Source of the DNA: Bradyrhizobium sp. AZCC 2262
Lineage (GTDB): Bacteria; Pseudomonadota; Alphaproteobacteria; Rhizobiales; Xanthobacteraceae
DNA: 64,000 nt
Assembly: GCF_036924535.1 (NCBI RefSeq)
Contig: NZ_JAZHRT010000001.1
Span: forward strand, 6,448,001 to 6,512,000
Direction of reading: 5' to 3'
How positions within the stretch are numbered: position 1 is the first letter of the stretch; each line of letters begins with the position of its first letter. The notes beneath the pieces were generated by a model, which had not been told where the DNA came from, did no database searches, and worked only from the letters and a program-made list of their open reading frames with translations. The position numbers and the translations under genes are program-made. Of this stretch, positions 25,195-34,975 are shown one piece after another.

Positions 25195-27852
25195 TCACTT
25201 GCGCGCCCTGATCCAGGCATCGACCGCCGGCAGCGCGCGGGTTTTGAGGTCGGCGGAAATCGCAATCACTTCCTGCGCCCGGGCCGCCGTCACGCGGCCG
25301 CCTGAAGTCGCCTGAACCGGCGCGAAGGCTGCGAGTTCGGCGGCATGGCGCTCGTCGCTGAAATTCGTCATGAAGTTGGCGATGAACTGGTCGCGGAATT
25401 GCGGCCCCTGCTTTGCGAACAGCGCATCGTAGTTCTTCTGCAGAAAGTCCCAGGCCAGATCAGGCTGCTCCCCGGAGGAAGCGACTGTGCCGATCAGGCC
25501 GGTGACGATCGTGCCCGGCACTTCATCAGTCAGGGTCAGGTCCAGCGTGGCGCGCGCCAGCGCCGGATCGCGCGTGGCGGCTGCTGCATAGTAATAGCGC
25601 AGCCGTTCATTGGTGACGGTGCTCTTGCGCGCCAGCGTCAACAGCGTGTCGTAGGTCGCGCGATCCGCCGCGATCCCGACGACATGGGTGACGGAATCGC
25701 GCAACGCCGCCGGCAGCGATTGCGGATCACTGAGGAAACCGGCGAATCGCCGCTTCGCCTCCGCAATGATCGCTTCGTCGCCGAGTTCGCCGAGTGTCCA
25801 GATCAGGCTGCCGCGCAGCAGGGTGTTGTCGTCATCGCCCGAGCCGCTGCCGTCCCAGCCGAGCCGGTCGAAAACGGTGCGCAATCTGGCGCTGATATAG
25901 CGCTGCAGCGCCGGGCGCTCGGGCCGATCGCGCGACAAACGGTTGAGCGCGGAGAATACCGTGATGATCTGATCCCAGACCGGACGGCCGTCATCGACGC
26001 CGACATTCTCGACCAAAGCGAGGTAGGATGACGGCTCGGCGCGGCCGGCCTGCACCATCGCCCAGCCATCGGCGAGGAAATTGACGCGGTCTGCCGGCGA
26101 CATCTGCGGCAGCGCCTTCGCCAGCGCGGCCATGCTCGCCGGACCGTACTCAACCCGGTAGTAGCCGATGTCGCCGAGATTGACCTTGATCGCCTCGCCG
26201 CAGGATCCGGCCGAAACTTCGGTCGAGCCCCGCAGCAGCACGACATCGGCCGATGGCGCGATGCCTGCCTTCCCGACCCCGACCGGTATTTGCCAGTTGC
26301 GCGGCGGCAAGGCCGCCGCCCGCGCCGGCGCGATCACGAAGCGGCCCTGCCGCAACGTCAGCCGCTGCGCATCGCCGTTGCAGGCGGTTTCGGCTGATAT
26401 CAGCGGCACACCGTCCTGTTCGGTAAAGGACGCCGCGATGTCGGTCACGGGCTTGTGGCCCGCGCGCTCCAGCGCCCGCCAGAGATCGGCCGTGGTGGTG
26501 TTGCCATAGGCATGCACGGCCATGTAGGCGCGGATGCCGTCGCGGAACGCCGCTTCGCCGAGGTAGTTTTCCAGCATTCGGATCAGCGCCTGCCCCTTGT
26601 TGTAGGTAATGGCGTCGAACGCGATCATCGCCTCGCTCTCGTTGGCGATCGGCTGCTGGATCGGGTGCGACGTGCGCCGGGCGTCGAGCGCCATGGCGAA
26701 CTGCTTCTGGCCGTAACCGTTCAGCCAGCTTTGCCATTGCGGATAAAACTGCTCCGCAGCCTTCGTCGCCATCCAGGTCGCAAAGCCCTCGTTGAGCCAG
26801 AGATTGTCCCACCACGCCATGGTGACGAGATCGCCGAACCATTGATGCGCCATTTCATGCGCGATGATGCCGAAGATGCCGCGCCGCGCGCTGTCCGGGT
26901 TCGTTGCGGGATCGAACAAGAGCCGGCTCTCGAAGAAGGTGATGCCGCCCCAGTTCTCCATCGCGCCGCCGAAGCCGCCGGGCACCGCGATCAGGTCGAG
27001 CTTGGGCAGCGGATATTTGACCCCGAAATAGTCGTTGAACCAGGCGAGCAGTTTTACCGCGCTGTCGAGCGCGAATTGCCCCTTCGCGGCCTTGCCGGTG
27101 GTGGCGACGACACCGATCGTCACGCCTTCCGCCTCCGCGGTGATGCGCTCCAGTTCGCCCACCGTCAGCACGAACAGGTAGGTCGACATTTTTGGCGTGG
27201 GCGCGAAGCTGACGTTCTTCAGGTTCGGCTCGAGCGGCTCTTCGCGCACGATCGGCATGTTGCCGACCGCGAGGAAATGGCGCGGCACCCGCACGGTCAA
27301 GGCGAAACTCGCCTTGAAGGCCGGCTCGTCCCAGCACGGGAATATCCGCCGTGCATCCGATGGTTCGAGCTTGCTCGTCAACAGCCGCTTCATACCGCCA
27401 TCGGTCGGATAATCGACGAAGAAGAAACCGCGGTCGAACTTGTTGATCCGCGCCGTAAACTCGATGCGCAGCCGGTGCGCGCCAGCTGCGAGCGGCTGCG
27501 CGAATGTGAACATCGCCGTCTCGGCCGCGTCATCGATCGTGACGTCGGCGCGCTCGACGCTATCGTCAGCGGTAACGGAAGCAAACGTCGTGTTGACGGC
27601 GTTGAGCGTCAGCCGCGCCGTCGGTTCGCGCACCTCGATGTCGATCACTTCGACGCCCGGAAGCGCGAGCCTCTCGGCGTCAGGTCTCAGCTCGATTGAA
27701 TAGTTGATCGGAACGACTGTCTTCGACAGCTTGCCCGGCGTGGCGTCGAACGAGAAAACCGGCTCCGCGCGCACGGCGGCTGAAACAACAAGCATCAACG
27801 CGAGCATTGCGGCAAAACATCGCGCCAAGGGTGCCGTCACGATAAGCTTCAC
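25195..27852 (-). CDS. Exported M1-family zinc aminopeptidase
   Basis: An 885-residue protein starting at GTG 27852 (AGGAG five bases upstream). A signal peptide (LARCFAAMLALMLVVSAAVRA) sends it to the periplasm. The substrate-recognition motif GAMENWG starts at residue 296 and the zinc motif HEMAHQWFGD at 332, with the third ligand in NEGFATWM. The ERAP1-like C-terminal helical domain is complete. It should remove N-terminal residues from peptides outside the cytoplasm. It lies alone, preceded by a 240-base AT-richer gap (24955-25194) in which nothing else is seen. Confidence 0.95.
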   Translation of the reverse strand: MKLIVTAPLARCFAAMLALMLVVSAAVRAEPVFSFDATPGKLSKTVVPINYSIELRPDAERLALPGVEVIDIEVREPTARLTLNAVNTTFASVTADDSVERADVTIDDAAETAMFTFAQPLAAGAHRLRIEFTARINKFDRGFFFVDYPTDGGMKRLLTSKLEPSDARRIFPCWDEPAFKASFALTVRVPRHFLAVGNMPIVREEPLEPNLKNVSFAPTPKMSTYLFVLTVGELERITAEAEGVTIGVVATTGKAAKGQFALDSAVKLLAWFNDYFGVKYPLPKLDLIAVPGGFGGAMENWGGITFFESRLLFDPATNPDSARRGIFGIIAHEMAHQWFGDLVTMAWWDNLWLNEGFATWMATKAAEQFYPQWQSWLNGYGQKQFAMALDARRTSHPIQQPIANESEAMIAFDAITYNKGQALIRMLENYLGEAAFRDGIRAYMAVHAYGNTTTADLWRALERAGHKPVTDIAASFTEQDGVPLISAETACNGDAQRLTLRQGRFVIAPARAAALPPRNWQIPVGVGKAGIAPSADVVLLRGSTEVSAGSCGEAIKVNLGDIGYYRVEYGPASMAALAKALPQMSPADRVNFLADGWAMVQAGRAEPSSYLALVENVGVDDGRPVWDQIITVFSALNRLSRDRPERPALQRYISARLRTVFDRLGWDGSGSGDDDNTLLRGSLIWTLGELGDEAIIAEAKRRFAGFLSDPQSLPAALRDSVTHVVGIAADRATYDTLLTLARKSTVTNERLRYYYAAAATRDPALARATLDLTLTDEVPGTIVTGLIGTVASSGEQPDLAWDFLQKNYDALFAKQGPQFRDQFIANFMTNFSDERHAAELAAFAPVQATSGGRVTAARAQEVIAISADLKTRALPAVDAWIRARK

Positions 27853-28048
27853 ACGCGCTCCTGTCGCAGTCGCCGCTACAAGGACAAATCATACCGCCAC
27901 GTCGTCGATCGTGAAACAGACGTGAGCGGCCGCTAGAAAGACCCAAAGATGTCCACAGATGTTCACAGGTTCTAACGATTTAACTCACGATTATTTCACG
28001 ACTTCTTTCCCAATCTCGCCGCATTGGCCAAACGCGAGAGCAGTTTTG

Positions 28049-29800
28049 ATGGCTATGCAGAAGATCGCCGACGCATCCTCGTTCCGGACTTCCGAGTTCA
28101 ATACGCGCGACTCTGCTCGAGCAACAGCAGCTCCCGGTTTTCGTCACTTCCTTGGCGCTCCAAATCCATCGCAGCGCTTCCGCGCGTTCGGGATCGACCC
28201 GCTCACTTCACCTGAACATCTGCCGAAACTTCGGGCGCTGATGCATCGCCTGTCGCGCCGGATGGATGCCGAAGTACACTGGCCGCCCCACCGCAGTGGA
28301 TCGGCGGAGCACTGGGAAAACCCCCTGATCCCCTCAGGTTACACCTATCTGCTGCAATTTGTGGCGCACGATCTGGTCCATTCGGCGATCCCGCTTTCAG
28401 TTTCGGGGAGCCTGGACGCCGGCACTGCCAATGCACGCCGTGCGCCGCTTCGGCTGGAAACCCTGTTCGGAAGCGGTCCTGTCGGATCGCCGCATATCTA
28501 CGCGCTCGACGCGCCGAGTGACGACCGGCGCACCAAGCTGCGGCTCGGGCGAATGCGCTGGAAAGAGAACGAACCCGTGACCGGCTGCCCGTTTCGCGAC
28601 ATCGCACGGACCCGGGCCGAGAATGTGACGGGGATCGACCGCAGCATTGCAGGCGTCCGGGTTGCCCTTACCGAAGCCCTGGTCGCCGACCCGCGGAATG
28701 ACGATCACGCCGTGATGTCGCAGCTGACTGCGCTGTTCGCGCTGCTGCACAACGCCCTGATCGATCTCATACGCCGGCAGGAACGCAATAGCGGGCCGAA
28801 CGGCCAGTTCGGCGCCGCCTACAAGCGCTTCCTGTGCGCCCGCGAGGCCGTCACGCTGATCTACCACAACATTCTCCGCAACGATCTGATGCGGCGGGTC
28901 ATTCACCCGGCGATCTATGCGGCCTATAGCGGGCCGGCTCCGCACTTCATCGATCGGCCTGATGAAGCCAGCCAGGGTCTTGCGATCGGCGACTGGGAAA
29001 TTCCGCTCGAGTTCTCGCACGGCGCGTTTCGCTTCGGTCACGCCATGGTGCGACACGAATACTGCATCAATGATCTGTCGATTCAGGACCTCTACAGCAC
29101 GCTTGAAAAGACTTCCGCAAACGATCCGGTCAACATGCCGCTCGATGAAACCTGGATGGTGCAGTGGTCGCGCTTCTTCGAGATCAATGAAAACAAGCCG
29201 AACTTCAGCCGGCGCATCGGACCGTATCTCAGCGACGGGTTGGGCAACGATCAGATCTTTCCGGCGTTCGACGAGACCGAGCGGGTTGGCCTGCTCTACC
29301 GTGATCTGCTCGGCGCCGGGATCGCCGGCATGTGGTCGGTGGACGCGCTGATTGCCGAGATCGCGACCCGGAAACCGCAGTTCATCGCCATGTCACGCTT
29401 GCTTGCCGACCGCGCCTATCGCGTCAGCCAGCTCCGCGATTGGCTGGCCGCCGCACCGGCGTATGGCGCGCTGACGGCCGAAGACATCGAAGCTCTTTCG
29501 AACGATCCGCCGTTGCCCTTCTTCATCCTGTTCGAAGCGATGCAGCAACCGCAGGCGGAGGGCCAGCGCCTTGGACCGCTCGGCTCGATCATCGTATCGG
29601 AAGTGATTTTCGGCGCGCTTGCCGGCGATCCGCGTTCATCCAACGGCGACGCGCTCGCGAGCCAGCTTGCCGATTTGTCTCGCGAATACTATCCGGCGAA
29701 TTTTTTCCAGGAAATTCCCGACATCTCAACCATGACGCAGTTGGTGAAGTTCACCACCGAAATTGCCGAACTACAGCAGGCCGTGCCTGCATTTCTGTGA
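28049..29800 (+). CDS. Animal-type (peroxidase-cyclooxygenase) haem peroxidase
   Basis: A 583-residue protein from ATG at 28049; an in-frame ATG at 27959 would add 30 residues without helping the alignment. The distal haem segment is LLQFVAHDLVHS (His107) and the proximal segment FRFGHAMVRHEY (His331), with a central helix DPRNDDHAVMSQLTALFALL. These match the bacterial members of the animal peroxidase superfamily. There is no signal peptide, so it is cytoplasmic or exported by another route. Such enzymes oxidise halides, phenols or lipids with peroxide. A 137-residue unknown protein follows 42 bases later and may be a partner or substrate. Confidence 0.87.
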   Translation: MAMQKIADASSFRTSEFNTRDSARATAAPGFRHFLGAPNPSQRFRAFGIDPLTSPEHLPKLRALMHRLSRRMDAEVHWPPHRSGSAEHWENPLIPSGYTYLLQFVAHDLVHSAIPLSVSGSLDAGTANARRAPLRLETLFGSGPVGSPHIYALDAPSDDRRTKLRLGRMRWKENEPVTGCPFRDIARTRAENVTGIDRSIAGVRVALTEALVADPRNDDHAVMSQLTALFALLHNALIDLIRRQERNSGPNGQFGAAYKRFLCAREAVTLIYHNILRNDLMRRVIHPAIYAAYSGPAPHFIDRPDEASQGLAIGDWEIPLEFSHGAFRFGHAMVRHEYCINDLSIQDLYSTLEKTSANDPVNMPLDETWMVQWSRFFEINENKPNFSRRIGPYLSDGLGNDQIFPAFDETERVGLLYRDLLGAGIAGMWSVDALIAEIATRKPQFIAMSRLLADRAYRVSQLRDWLAAAPAYGALTAEDIEALSNDPPLPFFILFEAMQQPQAEGQRLGPLGSIIVSEVIFGALAGDPRSSNGDALASQLADLSREYYPANFFQEIPDISTMTQLVKFTTEIAELQQAVPAFL

Positions 29801-29842
29801 AGCGGAATTGTTCCGTCTCACCAAACCCGGAGGAGCAAGAGC

Positions 29843-30256
29843 ATGCAGAGGATCGAAAGGCTACAGGTGACCAACCATGAGCGTTGGGGCAAGCTGGTGA
29901 AGACCTGGGCGACCGGCACGAACTACCTCGACGACGACAACGTCTATCCGCTGCCGGAGACGATGGACGAGTTCAAGGAGCAGCTCGCCAAGGCACAGGT
30001 ATTCGCCACCGTGCCGGATCGCTTCAAGCACATCACGTTCGTGAAGCAGGAACAGGACACGATCACGGTAAAGTTGCCGCCGAAGGTGATGATCGAGGAT
30101 TCCGAGGCGCTGCTCAACCAGCCCGGAGCTACCTATCCGCTTCCGCCGTTCTACAAGCGCCTGTTCAACGGTATGGATCCCGTGATCCCGGAGAGCGAGA
30201 AGTTCAGGGTGCATGCCGAACGTATCGGCGACTACACCATCAGCGCCTGCGCCTGA
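29843..30256 (+). CDS. Hypothetical protein downstream of the haem peroxidase, 137 residues
   Basis: ATG at 29843 follows GGAGGAG with seven bases of spacing. The protein begins MQRIERLQVTNHERWGKLVK, continues with many charged and Pro residues (VYPLPETMDEFKEQLAKAQV, TYPLPPFYKRLFNGMD) and ends ERIGDYTISACA. There is no signal peptide, membrane segment or known domain. It is likely soluble. Position and strand suggest co-transcription with the peroxidase. The single Cys two residues from the C-terminus is notable next to a YcaO locus, but I see no clear leader/core layout. Confidence 0.8.
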   Translation: MQRIERLQVTNHERWGKLVKTWATGTNYLDDDNVYPLPETMDEFKEQLAKAQVFATVPDRFKHITFVKQEQDTITVKLPPKVMIEDSEALLNQPGATYPLPPFYKRLFNGMDPVIPESEKFRVHAERIGDYTISACA

Positions 30257-30274
30257 AATCCACCAGCGGTCTTG

Positions 30275-32383
30275 TCACCAGTACAATGGCCCAATGCCTT
30301 CGACCGGAAACCCGGCGCCGCGCAGGCTGCGGCGCAGGGTTTCCCACCGTGCCCTGATGTTGATGGGGTGCGCTTGCAGGAGCCAGCGTGTGATGGCCAC
30401 GTCGGTCGGCGCATCTGGTCCAACCCAAAACGAGCGAATACCGTTCAGAAATCGCTGCGTTTCCTCGCGCGCCAACTCGGGCTGCCCCAGTTCGAACAGC
30501 GCGGCCGCACGCCATGCGGGCAGCGTCTGAATGACATTGTAGGCGCGGTCGCAGGCCTCTATGGCGCCCGCATAGTCGCCGCACAGGCAGCGAATGATGC
30601 AGTGATAGCCCCATTCAAGGCGTGAGGGCGCCAGCGAAAGGGCAAGCGATTGGCTGGCGCGTAGCTGAGCTTGTTCGATCGAGCCGCAGAAAGCGCAATA
30701 GTGAGCGCTGGACAGCAGCGTCCACGGATCGTTGTCGTTCAGCTCGCAAGCGAGGTCCATGTGCGGCGCCGCCTCGGCCTCGCGCAACGCAAACGTATAG
30801 GACCAGCCGCAACAGAGATGCGCCCTGGAATCGACCGGATCGAGTTCAACGGCGGTTTTCGCCAGTTCAAGGGTCGCCTTTGCCTTGTCGAGGTTGCGAA
30901 GCACCCCGGGATGCACGAGATGCTCGATGTTGTTCATCTGCACAAGGCTGCTGTAGAACGGCGAGAAAGCAGGATTTTCCCGGATCGAGTCGCGAAAGAT
31001 CACGACCGCCCGCTGCCAGCTTTCCTTGTCGAACTTCGCGATGAGATTTTGGCCGCGCAGCCAGCGGTCGTGAAGATCGAGCGAAACGTCGGGCTCGCCC
31101 GCCAGCCGCATCAGCCGCTCGGTCGACAATTGAACGTTGAGCGAGGTCGCGATCCGGCGGATGATGCGTTGCTGCGTTTCGAACCAGTTGCCAAGGCCGA
31201 GCCGGAAGCTTTCGCTCCAGACGTAAATTCCGGTGGTATCGTCCCGCAGCACCATCACAATATTGATTTCGGCGCCCGCCTGGTAGGCGGTGGTTTCAAT
31301 GCAGTATTGCGGCGCCGTGCCGGAGGCGGGAAGCACTACGGTCGCGGGCGGACGATCGACCACGCTCCATTCGCGGAAGCGCACGAGACAGGCGGCGAGA
31401 TGCTGGGAGAACCCCTGCACCAGATGGCTGTGGTCCTCGTCGACGCCATGCATCGCAAAGGGCAGCAGCACCAGGCACGTCCTGGCCGATGCCTTGACCG
31501 ACAGCGACATCGGGGCCACCGGCTGGAGAGCAGTCCCCCTGATCATCCTGACAGCGAATTCATCATTCGCCGCCGACGCGGCCCGATCGGCCGGCGTGCT
31601 CTCCAGAACGCCGAGCTTGATGTTCGCGACGAGCTCCTCGGTGGCCGATGACGGCTCCATGGCATAGTCGCGATCCAAGAGATCCCACAGCGCCTTGTAG
31701 ATGCGCAACGCACCGGCCGTGTCGCCATGTTCCGCATGCGCCCGCATCAGATAGCGGCAGGCATATTCATGGGTCGGATCGAGATTGACGATCGCGGCCG
31801 CTATTCTTTTTCTGGAGTCGGCGGGAACGCTTGCGGAGGTCAGACCTTCCTCGAGATTTCGCATCAGCCGTTCATGGATGGTCTGCCGCTTGGCCAGCAC
31901 CCAGACCCGGAACGACGGATCGAGATCGTCCATTCCTTCGAGCAGCCGCCCGTCGAGCTGCGGCGTATCGAGCAGCAACGGGTGCACGCGCCCAACTTCA
32001 GCGAGTTGAATCACGCTTTCAATGTCGACTTCAATTCGTCCGACGTCGATGCCGATCAGCAGCCGCTCCGCGACGAAGCCGTCATATCCGGCCTCCTCCA
32101 ACATCGACCGCAGTTCGCGAACGACCTGGCGCAGCGAGGCACGCGCCTTTTCCTCGTCCGAACGACTCCAGAGCAGGCCGACCAGCCGTTCGCGGCTCTC
32201 GTGCTTCGCCTCCGACAGCGCAAGGTAACTAAGGACCGCGCCAGCCTTGCGGGTTCGCAGTTCGATCGGCCGGCCGTTGAACCGCACGCCGAGCCGCCCG
32301 ACCAGCGACACCGACAGACGCGGAGCGCTTTCAGGCGCCGCCGTCGCGTTGTCTGCTGTGATGGCGTTTACGCTGGCCGGCAT
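30275..32383 (-). CDS. SARP-like transcriptional regulator with BTAD domain
   Basis: A 702-residue protein. Residues about 20-100 are a winged-helix DNA-binding domain (VSLVGRLGVRFNGRPIELRT, KAGAVLSYLALSE, SLRQVVRELRSML). Residues about 110-250 are the bacterial transcriptional activator domain (LDPTHEYACRYLMRAHAEHG, ALRIYKALWDLLDRDYAMEP). Next is a TolB/FlgO-like segment (CLVLLPFAMHGVDEDHSHLV), and the last 250 residues are TPR-like helices. It follows the YcaO gene by 40 bases on the same strand, so it may be its operon partner; SARP regulators often control specialised metabolite clusters. It converges on the peroxidase pair with 18 bases between stops. Confidence 0.88.
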   Translation of the reverse strand: MPASVNAITADNATAAPESAPRLSVSLVGRLGVRFNGRPIELRTRKAGAVLSYLALSEAKHESRERLVGLLWSRSDEEKARASLRQVVRELRSMLEEAGYDGFVAERLLIGIDVGRIEVDIESVIQLAEVGRVHPLLLDTPQLDGRLLEGMDDLDPSFRVWVLAKRQTIHERLMRNLEEGLTSASVPADSRKRIAAAIVNLDPTHEYACRYLMRAHAEHGDTAGALRIYKALWDLLDRDYAMEPSSATEELVANIKLGVLESTPADRAASAANDEFAVRMIRGTALQPVAPMSLSVKASARTCLVLLPFAMHGVDEDHSHLVQGFSQHLAACLVRFREWSVVDRPPATVVLPASGTAPQYCIETTAYQAGAEINIVMVLRDDTTGIYVWSESFRLGLGNWFETQQRIIRRIATSLNVQLSTERLMRLAGEPDVSLDLHDRWLRGQNLIAKFDKESWQRAVVIFRDSIRENPAFSPFYSSLVQMNNIEHLVHPGVLRNLDKAKATLELAKTAVELDPVDSRAHLCCGWSYTFALREAEAAPHMDLACELNDNDPWTLLSSAHYCAFCGSIEQAQLRASQSLALSLAPSRLEWGYHCIIRCLCGDYAGAIEACDRAYNVIQTLPAWRAAALFELGQPELAREETQRFLNGIRSFWVGPDAPTDVAITRWLLQAHPINIRARWETLRRSLRGAGFPVEGIGPLYW

Positions 32384-32423
32384 GCAACGGGTTTCCGGAA
32401 CCGGTTGGTTATTTCCGGCCAGT

Positions 32424-33786
32424 CTATATCAAAGGAACACCCCCGGTATAGGTTGTGCCGCCTCCGGTTCGCGCAATGGCATCCTGCAGCCTGGCCGTGA
32501 CGATTTCGGATGGCTCCAGTTGCAGGCCCGGGGCAATCATGCGGACCACCGGAACGGCGAAGCGCTGGCGCGTGAGATCAAGGCAAAATGTCTCGATTCC
32601 CAGTTTTTCCAAACGCTGTACGATCAACCCTAATATGACGCTCGCTTCAGTTGCGCACAGGGGAAGATGGACCGCGTACTCCGCGACCGGCTGCAACAGT
32701 CTGCACTGATCGGCATCGATCGCCGCGCGCTGCAGGTGGGTGCGATCCTGGGCGTTGAGCGCGTCATCGCCGCGCTCGCTCCGTTTGGCCATAACGACGG
32801 CGTCGGCCAGTTCGAGCTGACACATTTCCAGAATCGCCGAGCGGACCGCGGCCTCAAGCGCCGGCCGCGCGGCAAGGCCGACGGCAAAACCGGAACCGTC
32901 GGCCCGGCACGAGACGGCCGCGACGCAGGGCACGCCGATATCCGTCGTGATATCGAGCAGCCACGTCCGGCGCTGCACCGATGCGCCGTGCCGGAGCTGC
33001 CGCAACAAACCTTCCGCCACGATGCCGGCTTCATGCCGCGGCGGAATCGATCGGGCCAGTTGACCGCCCCGCCACCACAGGCTCGCCGCATCGCGCTCGA
33101 TCAATTCCAGCAGGCCGTGCAGTGCTGCGGCATCCCGTGATGGACCGGCGGCCGATCCGATGCTCAAGGGGAATGGCGGCGCGAAGTCACGCTGCGCCGG
33201 CGGACGCCGCAGACAGATGTCGGCCGGAAGCCACACTTCGCCGCCATCGGCCAGCCTCGTTGTACGACACCATGAAAGCACCCGCTCCGGTTGCATGCGG
33301 CGTTCCGAAACGGCAGCGACCAGCTCCAGCGCCATCGGACCGAGCTTTCCGGCCCAGTCATCGACGCCTGCCTTGAGCAACAGGTCGGTCCCGGCCTGCA
33401 ATTGAGAGAGATACTCGATCCCCTCGCCGATACAGCCCTGAAATGCATCCCGCAACGTCAGACCGACGCGCGGAAACGCCGACCATCGGGCTTCCGTCAT
33501 GCAAGGAATCGGCAAGCGCCGGATCGAATTGCGCACCAAAGCTGAACAGGCCGGGCGCATCGGCTGAGGCCAGTTCGAACACCCGCGCGAATCGGGAAGC
33601 AGCGATAAGCAAATGCGCGCGATTCGCGGTCTCCGAATCAATCCGGTTGCTGGATTCTGAGGCATATTCCAGCGCGTGCAAAATAAGTCTGGCATCGTGA
33701 TCGCCGGCGGCATCCACTTCGTTGCCAAGAAGCAACGATGCCGCCCGTTCAAACAATTCCTGCATCGAATTTTCGGTACCGCTCAC
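32424..33786 (-). pseudogene. YcaO-domain protein gene interrupted by a frameshift
   Basis: The first frame (GTG 33786, GAGGT upstream) gives MSGTENSMQELFERAASLLL up to SPMVGVSA and then loses sense. The second frame takes over near 33460-33480 with VGLTLRDAFQGCIGEGIEYL and runs to 32424. Joined, they make a normal YcaO domain of about 450 residues: the N-terminal GxGLT...AIGEGIEYLS segment, the ATP-binding LLELIERDAASLWW, LEMCQLELADA, and the C-terminal DLTRQRFAVPVVRMIAPGLQ. One extra base in the CGCGCG run at 33467-33472 explains the shift. YcaO enzymes phosphorylate peptide backbones to make azolines or thioamides. The C-terminus lacks the PxPxP of azoline-forming YcaOs. It may be a pseudogene, a sequencing error or a programmed shift. 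Confidence 0.82.
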
Positions 33787-33854
33787 GGTGACCTCACGAC
33801 TTGACGGGCAGACTGCGGACGAGAGGCCAACCCGCCCTCGCCCTGGAGGAATTT

Positions 33855-34409
33855 ATGCTCGCGAAAGCCTTAGTCATAGCCATGGCAGCAGATATTGCCC
33901 GTTCAGACTATGCCAAGCCGACCTTGATTCGTAGCCGTAGCCGCGAGTGGCTGATCGCCTGCCGTTGGGGACCGGAGGGCGAATATCTCTCGATCGCGAC
34001 GGCCGGCCCGGTCACGGAGCCACTCGCTCTGGTTGCACCGCAGGTGATCGCGCCGATCCACAGCCTCGTCGGCGTGCTGGTTTCCGAATCGGAATCGCAA
34101 TCCACCAGCACATTCCTGTTGGTGCGCCAGTTGCCTGGTGCGATCGAGCTTGCCGGTACATTTTTTCCCGCCGATGGCTACGTGCTGCTGCAGGACCACG
34201 GCGATATCCATCTCGTCTGCAAGGCGCGCTACTCGCACAGCTGCGGCTGGCTCGACGGCAAGGAGATCCGCAAGGACATTCCTGATCCGGCCCCCTATTC
34301 GGCCGAGGCAATGTCCTGGCATATCGAAGCGACGCGCCGTGACTGGATCGGCGAGTTCATTCCCAGCAGCAGACCGCCGGAGCGGCTAGCGATGCGCGCG
34401 ACCGGCTGA
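33855..34409 (+). CDS. Hypothetical protein, 184 residues, divergent to the YcaO gene
   Basis: ATG at 33855 is preceded by GGAGGA with four bases of spacing. The protein (MLAKALVIAMAADIARSDYA...) has no convincing signal peptide; its first 15 residues are mildly hydrophobic. The body is beta-rich (LVSESESQSTSTFLLVRQLP, GTFFPADGYVLLQDHG) and ends in a Pro/Arg-rich tail. No domain is recognised. It is divergent from the YcaO gene across 68 bases, so a shared control region is possible. Role unknown. Confidence 0.7.
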   Translation: MLAKALVIAMAADIARSDYAKPTLIRSRSREWLIACRWGPEGEYLSIATAGPVTEPLALVAPQVIAPIHSLVGVLVSESESQSTSTFLLVRQLPGAIELAGTFFPADGYVLLQDHGDIHLVCKARYSHSCGWLDGKEIRKDIPDPAPYSAEAMSWHIEATRRDWIGEFIPSSRPPERLAMRATG

Positions 34410-34466
34410 CGCCCCCAGCCGAATTGCGGAGCACCACGAGATTGCCGCCTGTCTTGCTGCGGAAGA

Positions 34467-34916
34467 CTATCCTCGCGAGGGAAACTTCCGCCGCTCATCA
34501 AGATCGACAGTATTCAGACGCGCAACCGTAGCCTTGGTCCCGGAAGTTCGATCGGCGATGCTTTCAACCAGCTTCGCGATGCAAGACCGGACGCGCGGAC
34601 TGGGCGTTCGCGCATAGGCCTTGAGAACGCGCAAGGCGCCCGGCTCGGCGAGCAGGTGAACCGGCGAATTCAAGCTGCGAGGTCCAGGCCGGGAAGATTC
34701 GAAAAACTCGCCAACCGAAACGTCCAGCACGGAGGCGATTTGCGCCAACCGGCTCGCGCCAACCCGGTTGGCGCCTCGCTCGTATTTCTGCACCTGTTGA
34801 AAGGTAACGCCGATGCGTTCCGCGAGTGTGGTTTGGCTGATGCCGCGGTTGACCCGCAACATACGAATCCTGGCACCCACCATCGCATCGAGCGGGCCAG
34901 ACTTCCTCGTCGCCAT
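34467..34916 (-). CDS. XRE-family transcriptional regulator
   Basis: A 149-residue protein whose residues about 12-68 form a Cro/CI helix-turn-helix: VGARIRMLRVNRGISQTTLA, then ERIGVTFQQVQKYERGANRV. The remaining 80 residues are variable, with an Arg/Lys-rich end. Proteins of this size and N-terminus are numerous in Bradyrhizobium-like genomes and act as DNA-binding regulators with mostly unknown targets. It is close to a small unknown gene (34976-35302) on the same strand that lies upstream, so they may be co-transcribed. Confidence 0.92.
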   Translation of the reverse strand: MATRKSGPLDAMVGARIRMLRVNRGISQTTLAERIGVTFQQVQKYERGANRVGASRLAQIASVLDVSVGEFFESSRPGPRSLNSPVHLLAEPGALRVLKAYARTPSPRVRSCIAKLVESIADRTSGTKATVARLNTVDLDERRKFPSRG

Positions 34917-34975
34917 GGGCAGGCTCCCAACTGTTCAAGCTGGAACCTTAGCACAACCTCAGGGAGCTCAGGACA

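Noticed and set aside
27948..27968. ATGTCCACAG/ATGTTCACAG tandem considered as DnaA boxes
   Set aside because: Only a partial match to TTATCCACA, only two copies, and no origin-type gene context.
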